Origin: CAYRLW01 sp964425215
Lineage (GTDB): Bacteria; Spirochaetota; Spirochaetia; Treponematales; Breznakiellaceae
Length of the DNA stretch: 64,000 bases
Direction: 5' to 3'
Assembly: GCA_964425215.1 (NCBI GenBank)
Contig: CAYRLW010000003.1
Span: forward strand, 1-64,000
The position numbers were made by a program, and so were the translations under genes. Under the pieces are notes generated by a model, which had not been told where the DNA came from, did not search any database, and was given only the letters and a program-made list of their open reading frames with translations. Shown here in pieces: positions 18,591 through 27,261 of the stretch. Positions within the stretch are counted from its first letter, which is position 1. Every line of letters starts with the position of its first letter.

Positions 18591-19403
18591 TCACCACCCT
18601 TCCCGGTTTTTTTCCGTCAAATTCTTCCAGTATTTTTTTGGCATTTTATTCCTTTGCAGGGTTTCGTTTTTTCGTTCTTCGATGGCGATGGTATCAAAAT
18701 AAAGGCGCCAGAAGTTTTGGATTTCCCGTTCCTGGTTCGACACGGGAAGTCCATGATCGTCCGTTGTACGCGGATCGGAAGGTCGGTGGCCTAGAATTGA
18801 GAAACCTTTCGAAATGGTCCAGGGCCCGCCGCTGGGATGGACCAGGGCTTTCTGCCGTCCTTCATCGTAAATGGCAAAAGAATAAGAGTTAAAGCGTTCG
18901 CTAAAATGGTCGGCGATTAATACCAGGATATCACAGTCCGGTTTGATGATCCCGTATAAGGAACCATCGGCGAGTTCTTGAAAGCGAAGTAATCCGCAGA
19001 ACCTGTGCCCCTCTTCCCGAGCTCGTCGAGCGGCTTTTTCGACCCCAATTCCTTCTTTGGAGGATAGATCCTGTAACGCGGAGGGACCTTCTTTCCAGAG
19101 GCGAATCACCATACGGGCGATACAATTATCCTTGTCCGGATAGTCCGAAAGGTAGGCTTCCAGGATGACGCGAAGGGCCGCCTGTCCGATTCGTTTTTGT
19201 AACCGTTGCCACAATCGGGCCGCCCGTTCATCGTCCCGGTGGATGGGGACCCGTTGGTCAAACAGGGAACGTTGTTCATTTTTTAAAACCACGCTGGAAC
19301 CCTGTGGAACGGTTTTCTCTGATAGACCACAGCTCTCTTCGTTAAGCAATTCGGCGCAGGCGCACAGAAAGGCGGGGAAGCTTCCATCGTATTCGTATAT
19401 CAT
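18591..19403 (-). CDS. DUF4130/TIGR03915 DNA-metabolism partner protein
   Basis: A 270-residue protein matching the family (TIGR03915) always found with the TIGR03916 radical-SAM protein, here encoded directly upstream. Recognisable parts are the start MIYEYDGSFPAFLCAC, the central LRFQELADGSLYGIIKPDCDILVLIADHFSERF, and the tail YFDTIAIEERKN. Its exact role is not known; pairing and fold point to work on damaged or modified DNA bases, together with the radical enzyme. The frame extends to a TTG at 19418, but the ATG at 19403 overlaps the partner's stop as ATGA, so I start there. Translation of the two is likely coupled. Confidence 0.85.
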   Translation of the reverse strand: MIYEYDGSFPAFLCACAELLNEESCGLSEKTVPQGSSVVLKNEQRSLFDQRVPIHRDDERAARLWQRLQKRIGQAALRVILEAYLSDYPDKDNCIARMVIRLWKEGPSALQDLSSKEGIGVEKAARRAREEGHRFCGLLRFQELADGSLYGIIKPDCDILVLIADHFSERFNSYSFAIYDEGRQKALVHPSGGPWTISKGFSILGHRPSDPRTTDDHGLPVSNQEREIQNFWRLYFDTIAIEERKNETLQRNKMPKKYWKNLTEKNREGW

Positions 19404-20905
19404 GGTCCCTCGGTCCAATCAAACTCCCGTTGCAAGGGCCTTAAAATATCCATCGCCCCATCTCTTAGAATAGATCGCAGGAGGGTTTGGTTTGACGTAC
19501 GGTTCTGCCACTGGCGGAGTTCCGGCGAAGCCTTCCCGGAACAGGTGATAAAATAGAGTGCCCGCTTCATCACGACCCCAAGAGCCTTGAGTCCCGTAAA
19601 AGTTATGGTTCCCTGCCTCCGGGCTTTTAAAATACGGGAAGCGGAGGTGGGACCGATTCCGGGGACCCGAAGGAGTTCCGTATACTCTGCGGTGGTTACT
19701 TCCACTGGAAAAAAATTCAAGTGATTCAGAGCCCAGGCGGTTTTAGGGTCCACATCGGCTTCCAAAAAGGGATGCGTTGGATCGATGATCTCTTCGGCTC
19801 TGAATCCGTAAAACCGAAACAGCCAGTCCGCTTGGTACAGCCGGTGTTCCCGCAACAGCGGCGGACCGGGCAGGGCGGGAAGCCGAGGGTCGGCACCGTG
19901 GGAAATAAAGGCCGAATAGTAGACCCGGCGAACGTCGTAGGCTAGGTACAAATTTTGAGCTAGGCCAAGAATGGTGGCGTCGGATTCTGGGCTCGCTCCG
20001 ATCACGAGTTGGGTCGTTTGTCCCGCGGGTATCCGGACGTTTTTTGAATTTCGGTACCGGGATTTTCTGGCTTCCCAGACCGAAAGAAACGGGGGCACAT
20101 TCCGGAAATTTTGCCCCCCTCGCGTGGCGGGGCTGTCGTAGAGGGGTTTTGGTTCCGCGACCACCGACGCGGCGGAACCGGACGGTACGTCTGCGGAACC
20201 GGATGGTGGACGGGCGGAATCGGATGGTAGTCCACTGGTATGGGCCGGTACGACCGAGGTAGCCGGGAGCGATGGTTGGGCGGGGCCGGGTATTCGTCGA
20301 ACCTCAAAACCGCTGGCCTGAGCGAGGGTGCGCATGACGGAAAAAATAGAAGCGGGTGTTTTATCCGGGGCAATGCGGGTAAGGCTTTCGGCGCTGGGAA
20401 GCTCGATATTTACCGACACCCGGTCGGCCCAGCGGGCGGCTTCGGTGACGAGTTCGGGAGAAGCTCCGGGAATAGCCTTTAGATGCAGATAGCCGTTCCA
20501 CCGTTCCCGTTCCCTGAGGGTTTTAGACACCAGTATAAGCTGTTCCATCGTATGATCAGGTTTACCGAGGACGGCGGATGAGAGAAAAAGTCCCTCGATA
20601 TAATTGCGTTTATAAAAATCAACGGTTAGCCGAACCAATTCTTCCACGGAAAAACTCGAGCGGGGGATATCGTTAGATCGGCGGTTGACGCAATAGGCGC
20701 AATCGTAGGCGCAGACGTTGGAAAAAAGCACCTTAAGCAGGGAAACACAACGCCCATCGGCGGCCCAGGCGTGACAAATTCCGCCTAACGCCCCATTTCC
20801 CAGCGCTCCCATTTGCGCTGGACGCTCGCTTCCCGAGGAGGAGCAGGAAGCGTCGTATTTTGCGGCGGCGGATAGGATTGCAAGTTTTTGAGCCGTATTC
20901 ATCAT
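19400..20905 (-). CDS. Radical-SAM DNA repair/modification protein (TIGR03916 type)
   Basis: A 501-residue radical-SAM enzyme. The cluster motif CAYDCAYC lies near residue 66 within LLKVLFSNVCAYDCAYCVNRR. Residues about 100-200 complete the barrel (HLKAIPGASPELV, DRVSVNIELPS). Near 410-430 the helix-hairpin-helix LLRVPGIGPTSASRILKARR should bind DNA. Residues about 210-265 are a Pro/Ser/Ala-rich stretch that looks like an unfolded linker and an addition in this species. Two adjacent ATG codons could start it (20905 or 20902); neither has a good ribosome site. It overlaps the DUF4130 gene by 4 bases. The family is described as a putative DNA modification or repair system; the substrate is not established. 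Confidence 0.88.
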   Translation of the reverse strand: MMNTAQKLAILSAAAKYDASCSSSGSERPAQMGALGNGALGGICHAWAADGRCVSLLKVLFSNVCAYDCAYCVNRRSNDIPRSSFSVEELVRLTVDFYKRNYIEGLFLSSAVLGKPDHTMEQLILVSKTLRERERWNGYLHLKAIPGASPELVTEAARWADRVSVNIELPSAESLTRIAPDKTPASIFSVMRTLAQASGFEVRRIPGPAQPSLPATSVVPAHTSGLPSDSARPPSGSADVPSGSAASVVAEPKPLYDSPATRGGQNFRNVPPFLSVWEARKSRYRNSKNVRIPAGQTTQLVIGASPESDATILGLAQNLYLAYDVRRVYYSAFISHGADPRLPALPGPPLLREHRLYQADWLFRFYGFRAEEIIDPTHPFLEADVDPKTAWALNHLNFFPVEVTTAEYTELLRVPGIGPTSASRILKARRQGTITFTGLKALGVVMKRALYFITCSGKASPELRQWQNRTSNQTLLRSILRDGAMDILRPLQREFDWTEGP

Positions 20906-20953
20906 CGTGATAATGAAGAATACTATACAAAGGTGTAGTCGTCAACGACCATT

Positions 20954-21814
20954 TTATCCCTTCACTGCGCCGGCGGTTAAACCAGCCACGATGTACTTTT
21001 GGAGGAATATGTAAAAAAGGAGCATGGGTATCATGGAGATGGTTATGAACGCCATGATAAAGTTCCATCCGCTGGTGAATTGGCCCTGGTACTGCATAAC
21101 TCCCAGGGGAATCGTAAAGGTCTTCTTATTATCCAGTACGAGCAGGGGAAGCAAAAATTGGTTCCAGCTCTGGATAAAATTGATGACCGTGACCGTTGAA
21201 ATAACCGGTGTGGATATGGGAAGGAGAATTTTAAATCCAAAGGTTCCTATGCCTCCCCCATCAACTTGGGTAGCATCTTGAAATTCCTGGGGGATTTCCC
21301 GGAAAAAGCCTGTTAAAATAAAGATACTGGTGGGAAGCCCAAAGGCTACCTGCGCAAGGATAACGCCGCTCAAGGATCCTATCATCCCCAGGGACCGAAG
21401 TTGCAGGTACAGGGGCAGAATGGCTACCGTAAGGGGGAAAAGCATGCCCATGACGAAATAATTATAAAACTTGGCGTGTCCTGGAAACCGTAACCGGGAT
21501 AAAGCAAGGGAAGCCATAAAAGCGGTAATCAAAATAAGAAAAATAGTACCGATTGCGACAATGGAAGAGTTAAAAAAGAACACCCAGAAATCGGCGTTTT
21601 TGGTTAGAATCCCCACGTAGGCGTCCAAATTAGGCGGCGCGGGAAGCGTGAAAGGGGCGGAAAAAATCTGCCCGTTGGTTTTGAAACTGTTGATCAAAAC
21701 CGCGTAGATTGGAAACAGGGTTACCACGGAAATGAGTATGCTAATCCCGATTTTTATGTTTCTTTGAATATTTTTTCTATCGATACTAGAGAGTCTATTT
21801 TTATCGAAGGCCAT
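20954..21814 (-). CDS. CUT1 sugar ABC importer, second permease (MalG type)
   Basis: A 286-residue inner-membrane permease with six hydrophobic segments. The ATPase-contact loop is EFQDATQVDGGGIGTFGFKI near residues 185-205. The C-terminus QKYIVAGLTAGAVKG is the classic MalG-type tail. GGAG sits six bases before the ATG at 21814; a longer frame from a TTG at 21826 runs over that site, so I reject it. It overlaps the upstream permease gene by 14 bases. No ATPase gene is in this operon, so it probably uses a shared MsmK-type ATPase from elsewhere. Confidence 0.92.
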   Translation of the reverse strand: MAFDKNRLSSIDRKNIQRNIKIGISILISVVTLFPIYAVLINSFKTNGQIFSAPFTLPAPPNLDAYVGILTKNADFWVFFFNSSIVAIGTIFLILITAFMASLALSRLRFPGHAKFYNYFVMGMLFPLTVAILPLYLQLRSLGMIGSLSGVILAQVAFGLPTSIFILTGFFREIPQEFQDATQVDGGGIGTFGFKILLPISTPVISTVTVINFIQSWNQFLLPLLVLDNKKTFTIPLGVMQYQGQFTSGWNFIMAFITISMIPMLLFYIFLQKYIVAGLTAGAVKG

Positions 21815-22706
21815 CTTTTTCTCCAACCACGTACCGTTGATAAAAAACGTTAAAGATAAAACAGATCACGAAAAGGATTACCGCGATCGCACTGCCGTAT
21901 CCAAAATCGAAACGTCTAAAACCATAATTATAAAGATAGGTAACGATAGTTTCGGTGGAATGAATCGGTCCTCCCTGACCCATGGCCCAAACGACGTCAA
22001 AGACGTTAAACGAACCGATTACGGAAAAGAAAATAGATATGATAAAGGTTCCCCGCATGGAGGGAATGATGATCCGCGTAATTGTCTGAAACCGATTTGC
22101 CCCATCCACCAAGGCCGCCTCTTCCAGTTCCGTGGGGATACTTTGGAGACCCGCGATGTAGAGGATCAAATGGAAACCGATATATTTCCACAAAACCACC
22201 ACGAGGACGGCGTTAAAAGCCACCTTCGGATCCCCCAGTAATCCTATCTGATGGGGTTGTCCTGTGGCGAAACTCCATAACAGGGTGGGAATCCCAAACC
22301 GGGGATCGTAGATAAAGCGCCAAATAATTCCTATAACAATTTCCGCCACGATGTAGGGGAAAAAGAAAATACCCCTAAAAAGCACTTCCCCTTTAAAGCT
22401 TTTTCGTCCAATTAAAAGAGCCAAAAGAAACGCGATGGGCAATTGGATAAAAAGCGACGCGGCTACGATTTTTATATTGTTGATGAGGGCAATATGAAAA
22501 ACTTCATCCCCAAATATTTTGGTAAAATTACTAAAACCTTGAAACGAACTGAGGGGTCCCATTCCATTCCAAGAAAAAAGCGAATAGTACATGGCCTGGA
22601 TTACCGGAACTACGACAAAAACGGTAAACAGGATAAAAGCGGGAGCCAAAAGGATTGCCGCCTGGGGAATATTATTTTTTTTTAAATCCGATAACTTCCA
22701 TCTCAT
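21801..22706 (-). CDS. CUT1 sugar ABC importer, first permease (MalF type)
   Basis: A 301-residue inner-membrane permease with six hydrophobic segments. Residues LFTVFVVVPVIQAMYYSLFSWNG form the typical first helix. The loop ELEEAALVDGANRFQTITRI contacts the ATPase. It pairs with the MalG-type permease that overlaps its 3' end. It follows the binding-protein gene by 75 bases that contain a strong stem-loop. With the GH52 enzyme upstream, the likely cargo is xylo-oligosaccharide. Confidence 0.92.
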   Translation of the reverse strand: MRWKLSDLKKNNIPQAAILLAPAFILFTVFVVVPVIQAMYYSLFSWNGMGPLSSFQGFSNFTKIFGDEVFHIALINNIKIVAASLFIQLPIAFLLALLIGRKSFKGEVLFRGIFFFPYIVAEIVIGIIWRFIYDPRFGIPTLLWSFATGQPHQIGLLGDPKVAFNAVLVVVLWKYIGFHLILYIAGLQSIPTELEEAALVDGANRFQTITRIIIPSMRGTFIISIFFSVIGSFNVFDVVWAMGQGGPIHSTETIVTYLYNYGFRRFDFGYGSAIAVILFVICFIFNVFYQRYVVGEKDGLR

Positions 22707-22734
22707 GGTTCTATCCTTTCGGGTTCTAAAAAAT

Positions 22735-22764
22735 GACCGGCCGGAGTTTAATTCCGGGCCGGTC
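22735..22764 (-). terminator. Attenuator-like stem-loop between binding-protein and permease genes
   Basis: On the minus strand GACCGGCCCGG pairs with CCGGCCGGTC and is followed by ATTTTTTAG, so it has the form of an intrinsic terminator. As the permeases lie beyond it, it probably stops part of the transcripts so the binding protein is made in excess. Confidence 0.65.
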
Positions 22765-22781
22765 TAAATCTTATTTTTTAA

Positions 22782-24098
22782 TTATTTCTTGGTTCGTTCT
22801 TTTTGCCAAGCGTCGTCCACCATGGCCGCGCATTGGGTCGGATCGAATTTACCGGCCAGCAAGCCGGCCACCGCGTCTTTAACCGCTTCGCCTACGGCGG
22901 GGGGCAGGTATTGATCGTAGTAGAGCTGATAGTAGTTGGCGTTACCTACCGCTTGGGCGATGGCCATGGAATTGGCGTTCCCCTTTAGGCCTTCTTCGGC
23001 GCCCTTAACCACCGGTATAATCCCTTCTACTTGAATCAACTGTTCGTTGTATTGCTTTTGAAGGAAAAACTTCATGAAATCTAGGGCTTCTTTGGGAGCG
23101 TTCTTGCCGATGACGTACCCGTTACCGCCGCCCATGACGTCGGTCAACTTCCCCTGGCCTCCTGCGAACGCGGGGAAAGGCGCCCAAGCTAGATTGTCGC
23201 CGATGCCCTTGCCGGAGGACGAGTCGGAAGCTTCGGTTGCGGGGGCCCATTGGCCCATCAGCTCCATGGCCGCCTGTCCGTTACCCATCAAAGCCGCTTC
23301 ATTATCGTAGGTATCCCCTAGGAACCCGGTTTGGAAGGGGGTAAGGCTATTAAGTTTAGCTAACAACTCGCCGGCTTTTACAAAGGTCGGATCCTTAAAG
23401 GACCCTTGACCGCTGTACGCCTTGTCAAAGGCTTCCTTACCGCCAAGCCGCATGGCCAAGTATACCCACCAGAAATGGGCGGGCCATCGGTCGCCGGCGC
23501 CAAGGGCTATGGGAACGTACCCTGCGGCTTTAAGCTTGGGAACCGCCGCTAAAAGGTCGTCGTAGGTCTTTGGAAAGGTTACGCCGGCTTTTGCGAAGGC
23601 TTCTTTGTTATACCAAAATCCCACGGCGCCCATATCGTAGGGGGCTCCGTAGAATTTGCCCTGGTACCCGTACACTTCCAAGGCACCTTTCCCAATTATG
23701 GGGGACAAATCGCTTTGAACAAAACTGGTGATATCCTTCAGCATCCCGGCTTTGGCGTATTCCACCATAACTCCGCCGCCCCAGGAATGGAAAATGTCCG
23801 GCGGTGTTCCCGCTTGAATGGCTACCTGTACTTTCTGCTTAAACGCTTCGTTTTCCAGCATCACCAGATCGATCTTGACGTTGGGGTTCGCTTTTTCATA
23901 GTCCGCGATTACCTGTTTGCGGAAATTTTCCCGGGGATCGTTAGCACCGCCGCCGCCCGATAGGGCCCACCAGCTGATGGTAACCTGTTTAGAGCCGCTG
24001 GGGGCTCCCGATTGGGCCTGCTGACCCGAGGCGAACAGCGATCCCGCCGCAAGGGTTAAGCCCGCGATAAGGCTTGCCACGAGGGACATCTTTCTCAT
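22782..24098 (-). CDS. CUT1 sugar ABC importer, substrate-binding protein
   Basis: A 438-residue extracellular binding protein of family 1. A signal peptide covers about the first 24 residues, ending in GSLFASG. The mature core starts QVTISWWALSGG. It has the family pattern ANPNVKIDLVMLENEAFKQKVQVAIQAGTPPDIFHSWGG and the later WYNKEAFAKAGVTFPKTYDDLL. AGGAGG precedes the ATG. It heads the importer operon and lies about 220 bases downstream of the GH52 beta-xylosidase gene on the same strand. That pairing suggests xylo-oligosaccharides as cargo, though sequence alone does not prove it. Confidence 0.92.
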   Translation of the reverse strand: MRKMSLVASLIAGLTLAAGSLFASGQQAQSGAPSGSKQVTISWWALSGGGGANDPRENFRKQVIADYEKANPNVKIDLVMLENEAFKQKVQVAIQAGTPPDIFHSWGGGVMVEYAKAGMLKDITSFVQSDLSPIIGKGALEVYGYQGKFYGAPYDMGAVGFWYNKEAFAKAGVTFPKTYDDLLAAVPKLKAAGYVPIALGAGDRWPAHFWWVYLAMRLGGKEAFDKAYSGQGSFKDPTFVKAGELLAKLNSLTPFQTGFLGDTYDNEAALMGNGQAAMELMGQWAPATEASDSSSGKGIGDNLAWAPFPAFAGGQGKLTDVMGGGNGYVIGKNAPKEALDFMKFFLQKQYNEQLIQVEGIIPVVKGAEEGLKGNANSMAIAQAVGNANYYQLYYDQYLPPAVGEAVKDAVAGLLAGKFDPTQCAAMVDDAWQKERTKK

Positions 24099-24114
24099 AC
24101 CTACCTCCTATACC

Positions 24115-24131
24115 AGGGGTTTTAAACCCCT
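24115..24131. promoter_or_regulatory. Perfect dyad in the leader of the importer operon
   Basis: AGGGGTTTTAAACCCCT is a perfect palindrome about one base. It sits about 17 bases upstream of the binding-protein start codon, close to the ribosome site. It could be an operator. A second small stem (CGGCAT with ATGCCG, 24172-24190) follows the GH52 gene. Confidence 0.4.
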
Positions 24132-24209
24132 TTTGATTGATCGTTCTATCGTACTAGCTCTTATGGAATCCCGGCATAGGGCTAATGCCGTATTCTAGCC
24201 TAGGACGTT

Positions 24210-26318
24210 TTACCTATCCCGAAGCCCAGTCTGGCTGGAACTTCTGGGGGGCTTTAACCAAAGAATGGACGTGACCAACCGGGGATACAAACGGGAACCC
24301 AAATCCCGACCGTCCCGGGAATCTACTTGATCGGTGGCGGCCCATTGGGCGCTCCCTTTGCGTAACCAACGAGCGTGAACCCCATCCCGTTGGGTTCTTT
24401 CGTCCCGAATTCCTAAAATTTCTTCCGCCACAAATTGGTTTAAAAATATTTTTGAAAGCCACGTGTTTTTGCTGGTGGAAGATAGTTTCCATCCCCCCGA
24501 AATGGGATCTAGACAGACATCGGAAACTAAAACAGTTTGCAGATGTTTTTTTAGCGTTTGAATTAGTTTGCCGTAGGGTCCCTTTTCTTGAACCGCTGAA
24601 GGGGCACCGCAGAGGAAGGGGTACGCTAATCCTTCGATGGCGGGGATGATTTTTGATCGATTCCCATTTTCAAATACCGCGGGGATATACCCTTCGCTTT
24701 CTATAAAATGGGAAACCAAGGTTTCGGAAGCTAACTCGGCTCCTTCTTTTGCCTCGGAAGCCCACGATGGGTTCTCTTTTTCAAACCGTGAAAAAAGGGA
24801 TTCTAAACTGACCAGGGCCCCCCAGGTTTTTACTCCCAGATAGAGGTTGTTCCTCGCCTGTCCCAGGCTGACATCCAGGGAATCGTAGGTTGTAATTTCC
24901 GCGCCGGCGGCGCAGCGATCCGAATCCGTATCCATGATCCCGTCATCGTTTCTATCCCGGGCTCGGATAGAGGACACCAATTGCCCAAAAACTTCCCTAT
25001 GGGCTGTGTACCAAGAGCTATCCCCGGTAGTATGGAGGTACAGGCAAGCGGAAAGAGCCCAGTTTAGGGTCTCCTCAAAGCTCATGTAACTAAAACACTC
25101 GGAAAGCAGGGGGAGTTCGTAGACCGAAGAACCGGGGGGCGTAAAGCAATCGGCTACCCCCTGGTCATGGGAAAAAGCGAGCCCATAGGCGTCGTTGTAG
25201 GATGAGTAGAGGAGTAAATTATCGAGCTCGTTGCGAAGCGTCCAGGGTGAATATTGAAGTTCAAAGAAGGCCTGGTCCACGGTTAGATCCAGGGTGTTCA
25301 TCATTTGATATTCCCCTTCGTTGACGACAAAAACCGCTTCCCCATTTTCCGCTAACAAAAGCTCCGTGTTGGCGCAGTAACTGTGAACCCCGTGGGCAAG
25401 CAGAAATTTCCTATCCTCCGAAAGGGAGGATCGATCCAGCTCCGTATCCAAAGCCTTAGCCCGCTCCAGACCTTCCCCCGCGTTTTCCAAAGCGCACTCC
25501 AACACATCCTCTAAATCGTGAAAAAGGCTCGTGTGGTAGGCGTGGGTACGCCGCCCCGAGGTAATTACCCCGTCTCGATACACGCCGATGGCGATGATGT
25601 ATTCCCGTTTTTCTCCCGCTCCGACCTGAAAACGGAGGGCTCCTTCCGATGCCAGGCGTCGAATCGGCCGGTTAGCGTCAAAGGCCGCGTCGATAACCTG
25701 CCAGTCCATAACCTCGTCGATCCCCTTGCCAGGGAGGGTCGCGAAGCCCCAATCGGTTCCATGGGCAAACCCCAGGAGGGTCCCCTGCTTTCCGTCGGAA
25801 AGGCATCGGCGGATTCCCTGCATGCCAAAAATTCCAACGAGGCCTTCGGTCCCTTTGGAATTATCAAAAGAGAGCTTTACGTAAACCGCTGGCCGTAAAA
25901 AAGCGCGGGAACTAACGGGATCGCTGAACGAAGGGTCGGGTATGGGACCAAAAAATGAATAAACCGACAGGGAAAGAAGGCCCGCGTTCCAGGTTTCGCC
26001 GCTAAATGAAACAATCCGTTCGATCTCTCCGCTTTCAAAAAAGCGGTACTCCGGAGGCGGCAAACTGGGCCGAGCGGGTGTGGTTGGGTCGATATACGAA
26101 TCGGCGGTTAATCCCACCTTTCGATTAGGAACAAAGGGAAGCAGTTGAGGTAGTTCCCGTCCCCGGCGGTAGCCGACAAACAAACCCCGTTCGGGGGGTT
26201 GTACGTTTCCTACCACCACCCCCGCCCCTTGGCCAATCCGGCCTAGGACAAAGGACGCATAGGCTCCCCACATACCGTGGAGCGAGTAATAATCAATTTC
26301 AGAAACCTGGACACCCAT
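24210..26318 (-). CDS. Glycoside hydrolase family 52 beta-xylosidase
   Basis: A 702-residue enzyme matching GH52, a small family of retaining beta-xylosidases that release xylose from xylo-oligosaccharides. The conserved core VVNEGEYQMMNTLDLTVDQ (about residues 332-350 from this start) holds the nucleophile Glu. AEITTYDSLDVSLGQARNNLYL (about 473-494) holds the acid/base Asp. The opening HGMWGAYASFVLGRIGQGAG and the end YPRLVTSILWL also fit. The frame reaches a GTG at 26336, but GGGGAGG lies inside that extension, so the ATG at 26318 is the start. There is no signal peptide, so it acts in the cytoplasm on imported oligosaccharides, feeding xylA-xylB. Confidence 0.93.
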   Translation of the reverse strand: MGVQVSEIDYYSLHGMWGAYASFVLGRIGQGAGVVVGNVQPPERGLFVGYRRGRELPQLLPFVPNRKVGLTADSYIDPTTPARPSLPPPEYRFFESGEIERIVSFSGETWNAGLLSLSVYSFFGPIPDPSFSDPVSSRAFLRPAVYVKLSFDNSKGTEGLVGIFGMQGIRRCLSDGKQGTLLGFAHGTDWGFATLPGKGIDEVMDWQVIDAAFDANRPIRRLASEGALRFQVGAGEKREYIIAIGVYRDGVITSGRRTHAYHTSLFHDLEDVLECALENAGEGLERAKALDTELDRSSLSEDRKFLLAHGVHSYCANTELLLAENGEAVFVVNEGEYQMMNTLDLTVDQAFFELQYSPWTLRNELDNLLLYSSYNDAYGLAFSHDQGVADCFTPPGSSVYELPLLSECFSYMSFEETLNWALSACLYLHTTGDSSWYTAHREVFGQLVSSIRARDRNDDGIMDTDSDRCAAGAEITTYDSLDVSLGQARNNLYLGVKTWGALVSLESLFSRFEKENPSWASEAKEGAELASETLVSHFIESEGYIPAVFENGNRSKIIPAIEGLAYPFLCGAPSAVQEKGPYGKLIQTLKKHLQTVLVSDVCLDPISGGWKLSSTSKNTWLSKIFLNQFVAEEILGIRDERTQRDGVHARWLRKGSAQWAATDQVDSRDGRDLGSRLYPRLVTSILWLKPPRSSSQTGLRDR

Positions 26319-26478
26319 TTTTTCCTCCCCTATCACCGTATACGTGGATTCATTGATCGCCTATCGGACAGGATGCCGATTCGCTTATCGGTCATTTTAC
26401 CTATGGGGAGGGAAAATAAAAGTTCTGGTAGAATGAAAACATACAATAGGAGCAAAAAAAGCGGATTATCGAAGCTTC

Positions 26479-26604
26479 GGACCGGGCCCGAATCCCTGGA
26501 CTGGACTTAGAACCCCGGACAGAGCCCGGAGCGCTGGCCCAAGCCCGAATTCCTTGACTGGGCTTGTATCCCCGGGCCGGAGCCCGAAACGCTGGGCCGG
26601 GGCT
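26479..26604. repeat. Degenerate ~58-base tandem repeat
   Basis: Units start at 26479, 26536 and 26594 (partial), each beginning like GGACCGGGCCCGAAT or GGCCCAAGCCCGAAT and ending GCGCT or AACGCT. Each has G/C-rich arms (AGCCC with GGGCT) able to fold. The array abuts the stop codon of the response-regulator gene and may end its transcript. The gap 26337-26603 is otherwise empty. Confidence 0.65.
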
Positions 26605-27257
26605 TACTTTTTATCCTTTTCGGCTACCCATTCAACCGCGTAACGTCGAAGGTTAGCCGCCGATTCAAGGTTCAATTTTTCCTTAATATGATCCCGGTAC
26701 GCGTTGACCGTTTTAACCGAAAGGTTAAGCAGGTCCCCGATCTCCGCCGCTCCGTAGCCCCGGCCGATAAGCCGAAAGACCTCCAATTCCCTGTCCGAAA
26801 GCCGGTCCACTGGATCGCCCTCGTGTCGGCCCCCCACGATACCCGCCAGCATCCGCTCCCCCAATGCGGGGCTTACGGCGATTTTTCCCTCCAGAACTGA
26901 ACGTACCGCGTTCAACAGGGTGGCAGGGGCCTCGTGCTTCATCACGTACCCCCGGGCTCCCGCGGAAAGGGCCCGTTCTCCGTACAGGCTTTCCTCGTGC
27001 ATGGAAACCACCAGGACCGCCACGGAGGGATATTCATTTTTTATTATTTTGACCAACTCGAGGCCGTTTTTTTCTGTCAGCGATATGTCTACGATGGCTA
27101 AGTTCGGTTTTTTATCCCGTAACAGATCCAACGCCTCGGGGATAGAGCCCCCTTCGCCCACGGCTTCCAGGTGAAGTTCCTGAACTATCAGGGTAACCAC
27201 CCCGTGTCGATACAGGGGATGATCGTCTATAACGATAAAAGTAGGTTTTAGAGACAC
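26604..27257 (-). CDS. NarL/LuxR-type response regulator
   Basis: A 217-residue response regulator. The receiver domain (about 5-120) has the acidic pair DD at 11-12, phospho-acceptor D57 (LAIVDISL) and a late YVMK. The C-terminal LuxR helix-turn-helix is LSDRELEVFRLIGRGYGAAEIGDLLNLSVKTVNAYRDHIKEKL. It starts with GTG, four bases after the stop of the paired kinase; GTGAGG serves as ribosome site. It is surely the partner of that kinase. The nearby GH52 and importer genes are likely targets, by context only. Confidence 0.92.
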   Translation of the reverse strand: MSLKPTFIVIDDHPLYRHGVVTLIVQELHLEAVGEGGSIPEALDLLRDKKPNLAIVDISLTEKNGLELVKIIKNEYPSVAVLVVSMHEESLYGERALSAGARGYVMKHEAPATLLNAVRSVLEGKIAVSPALGERMLAGIVGGRHEGDPVDRLSDRELEVFRLIGRGYGAAEIGDLLNLSVKTVNAYRDHIKEKLNLESAANLRRYAVEWVAEKDKK

Positions 27258-27261
27258 CGCA

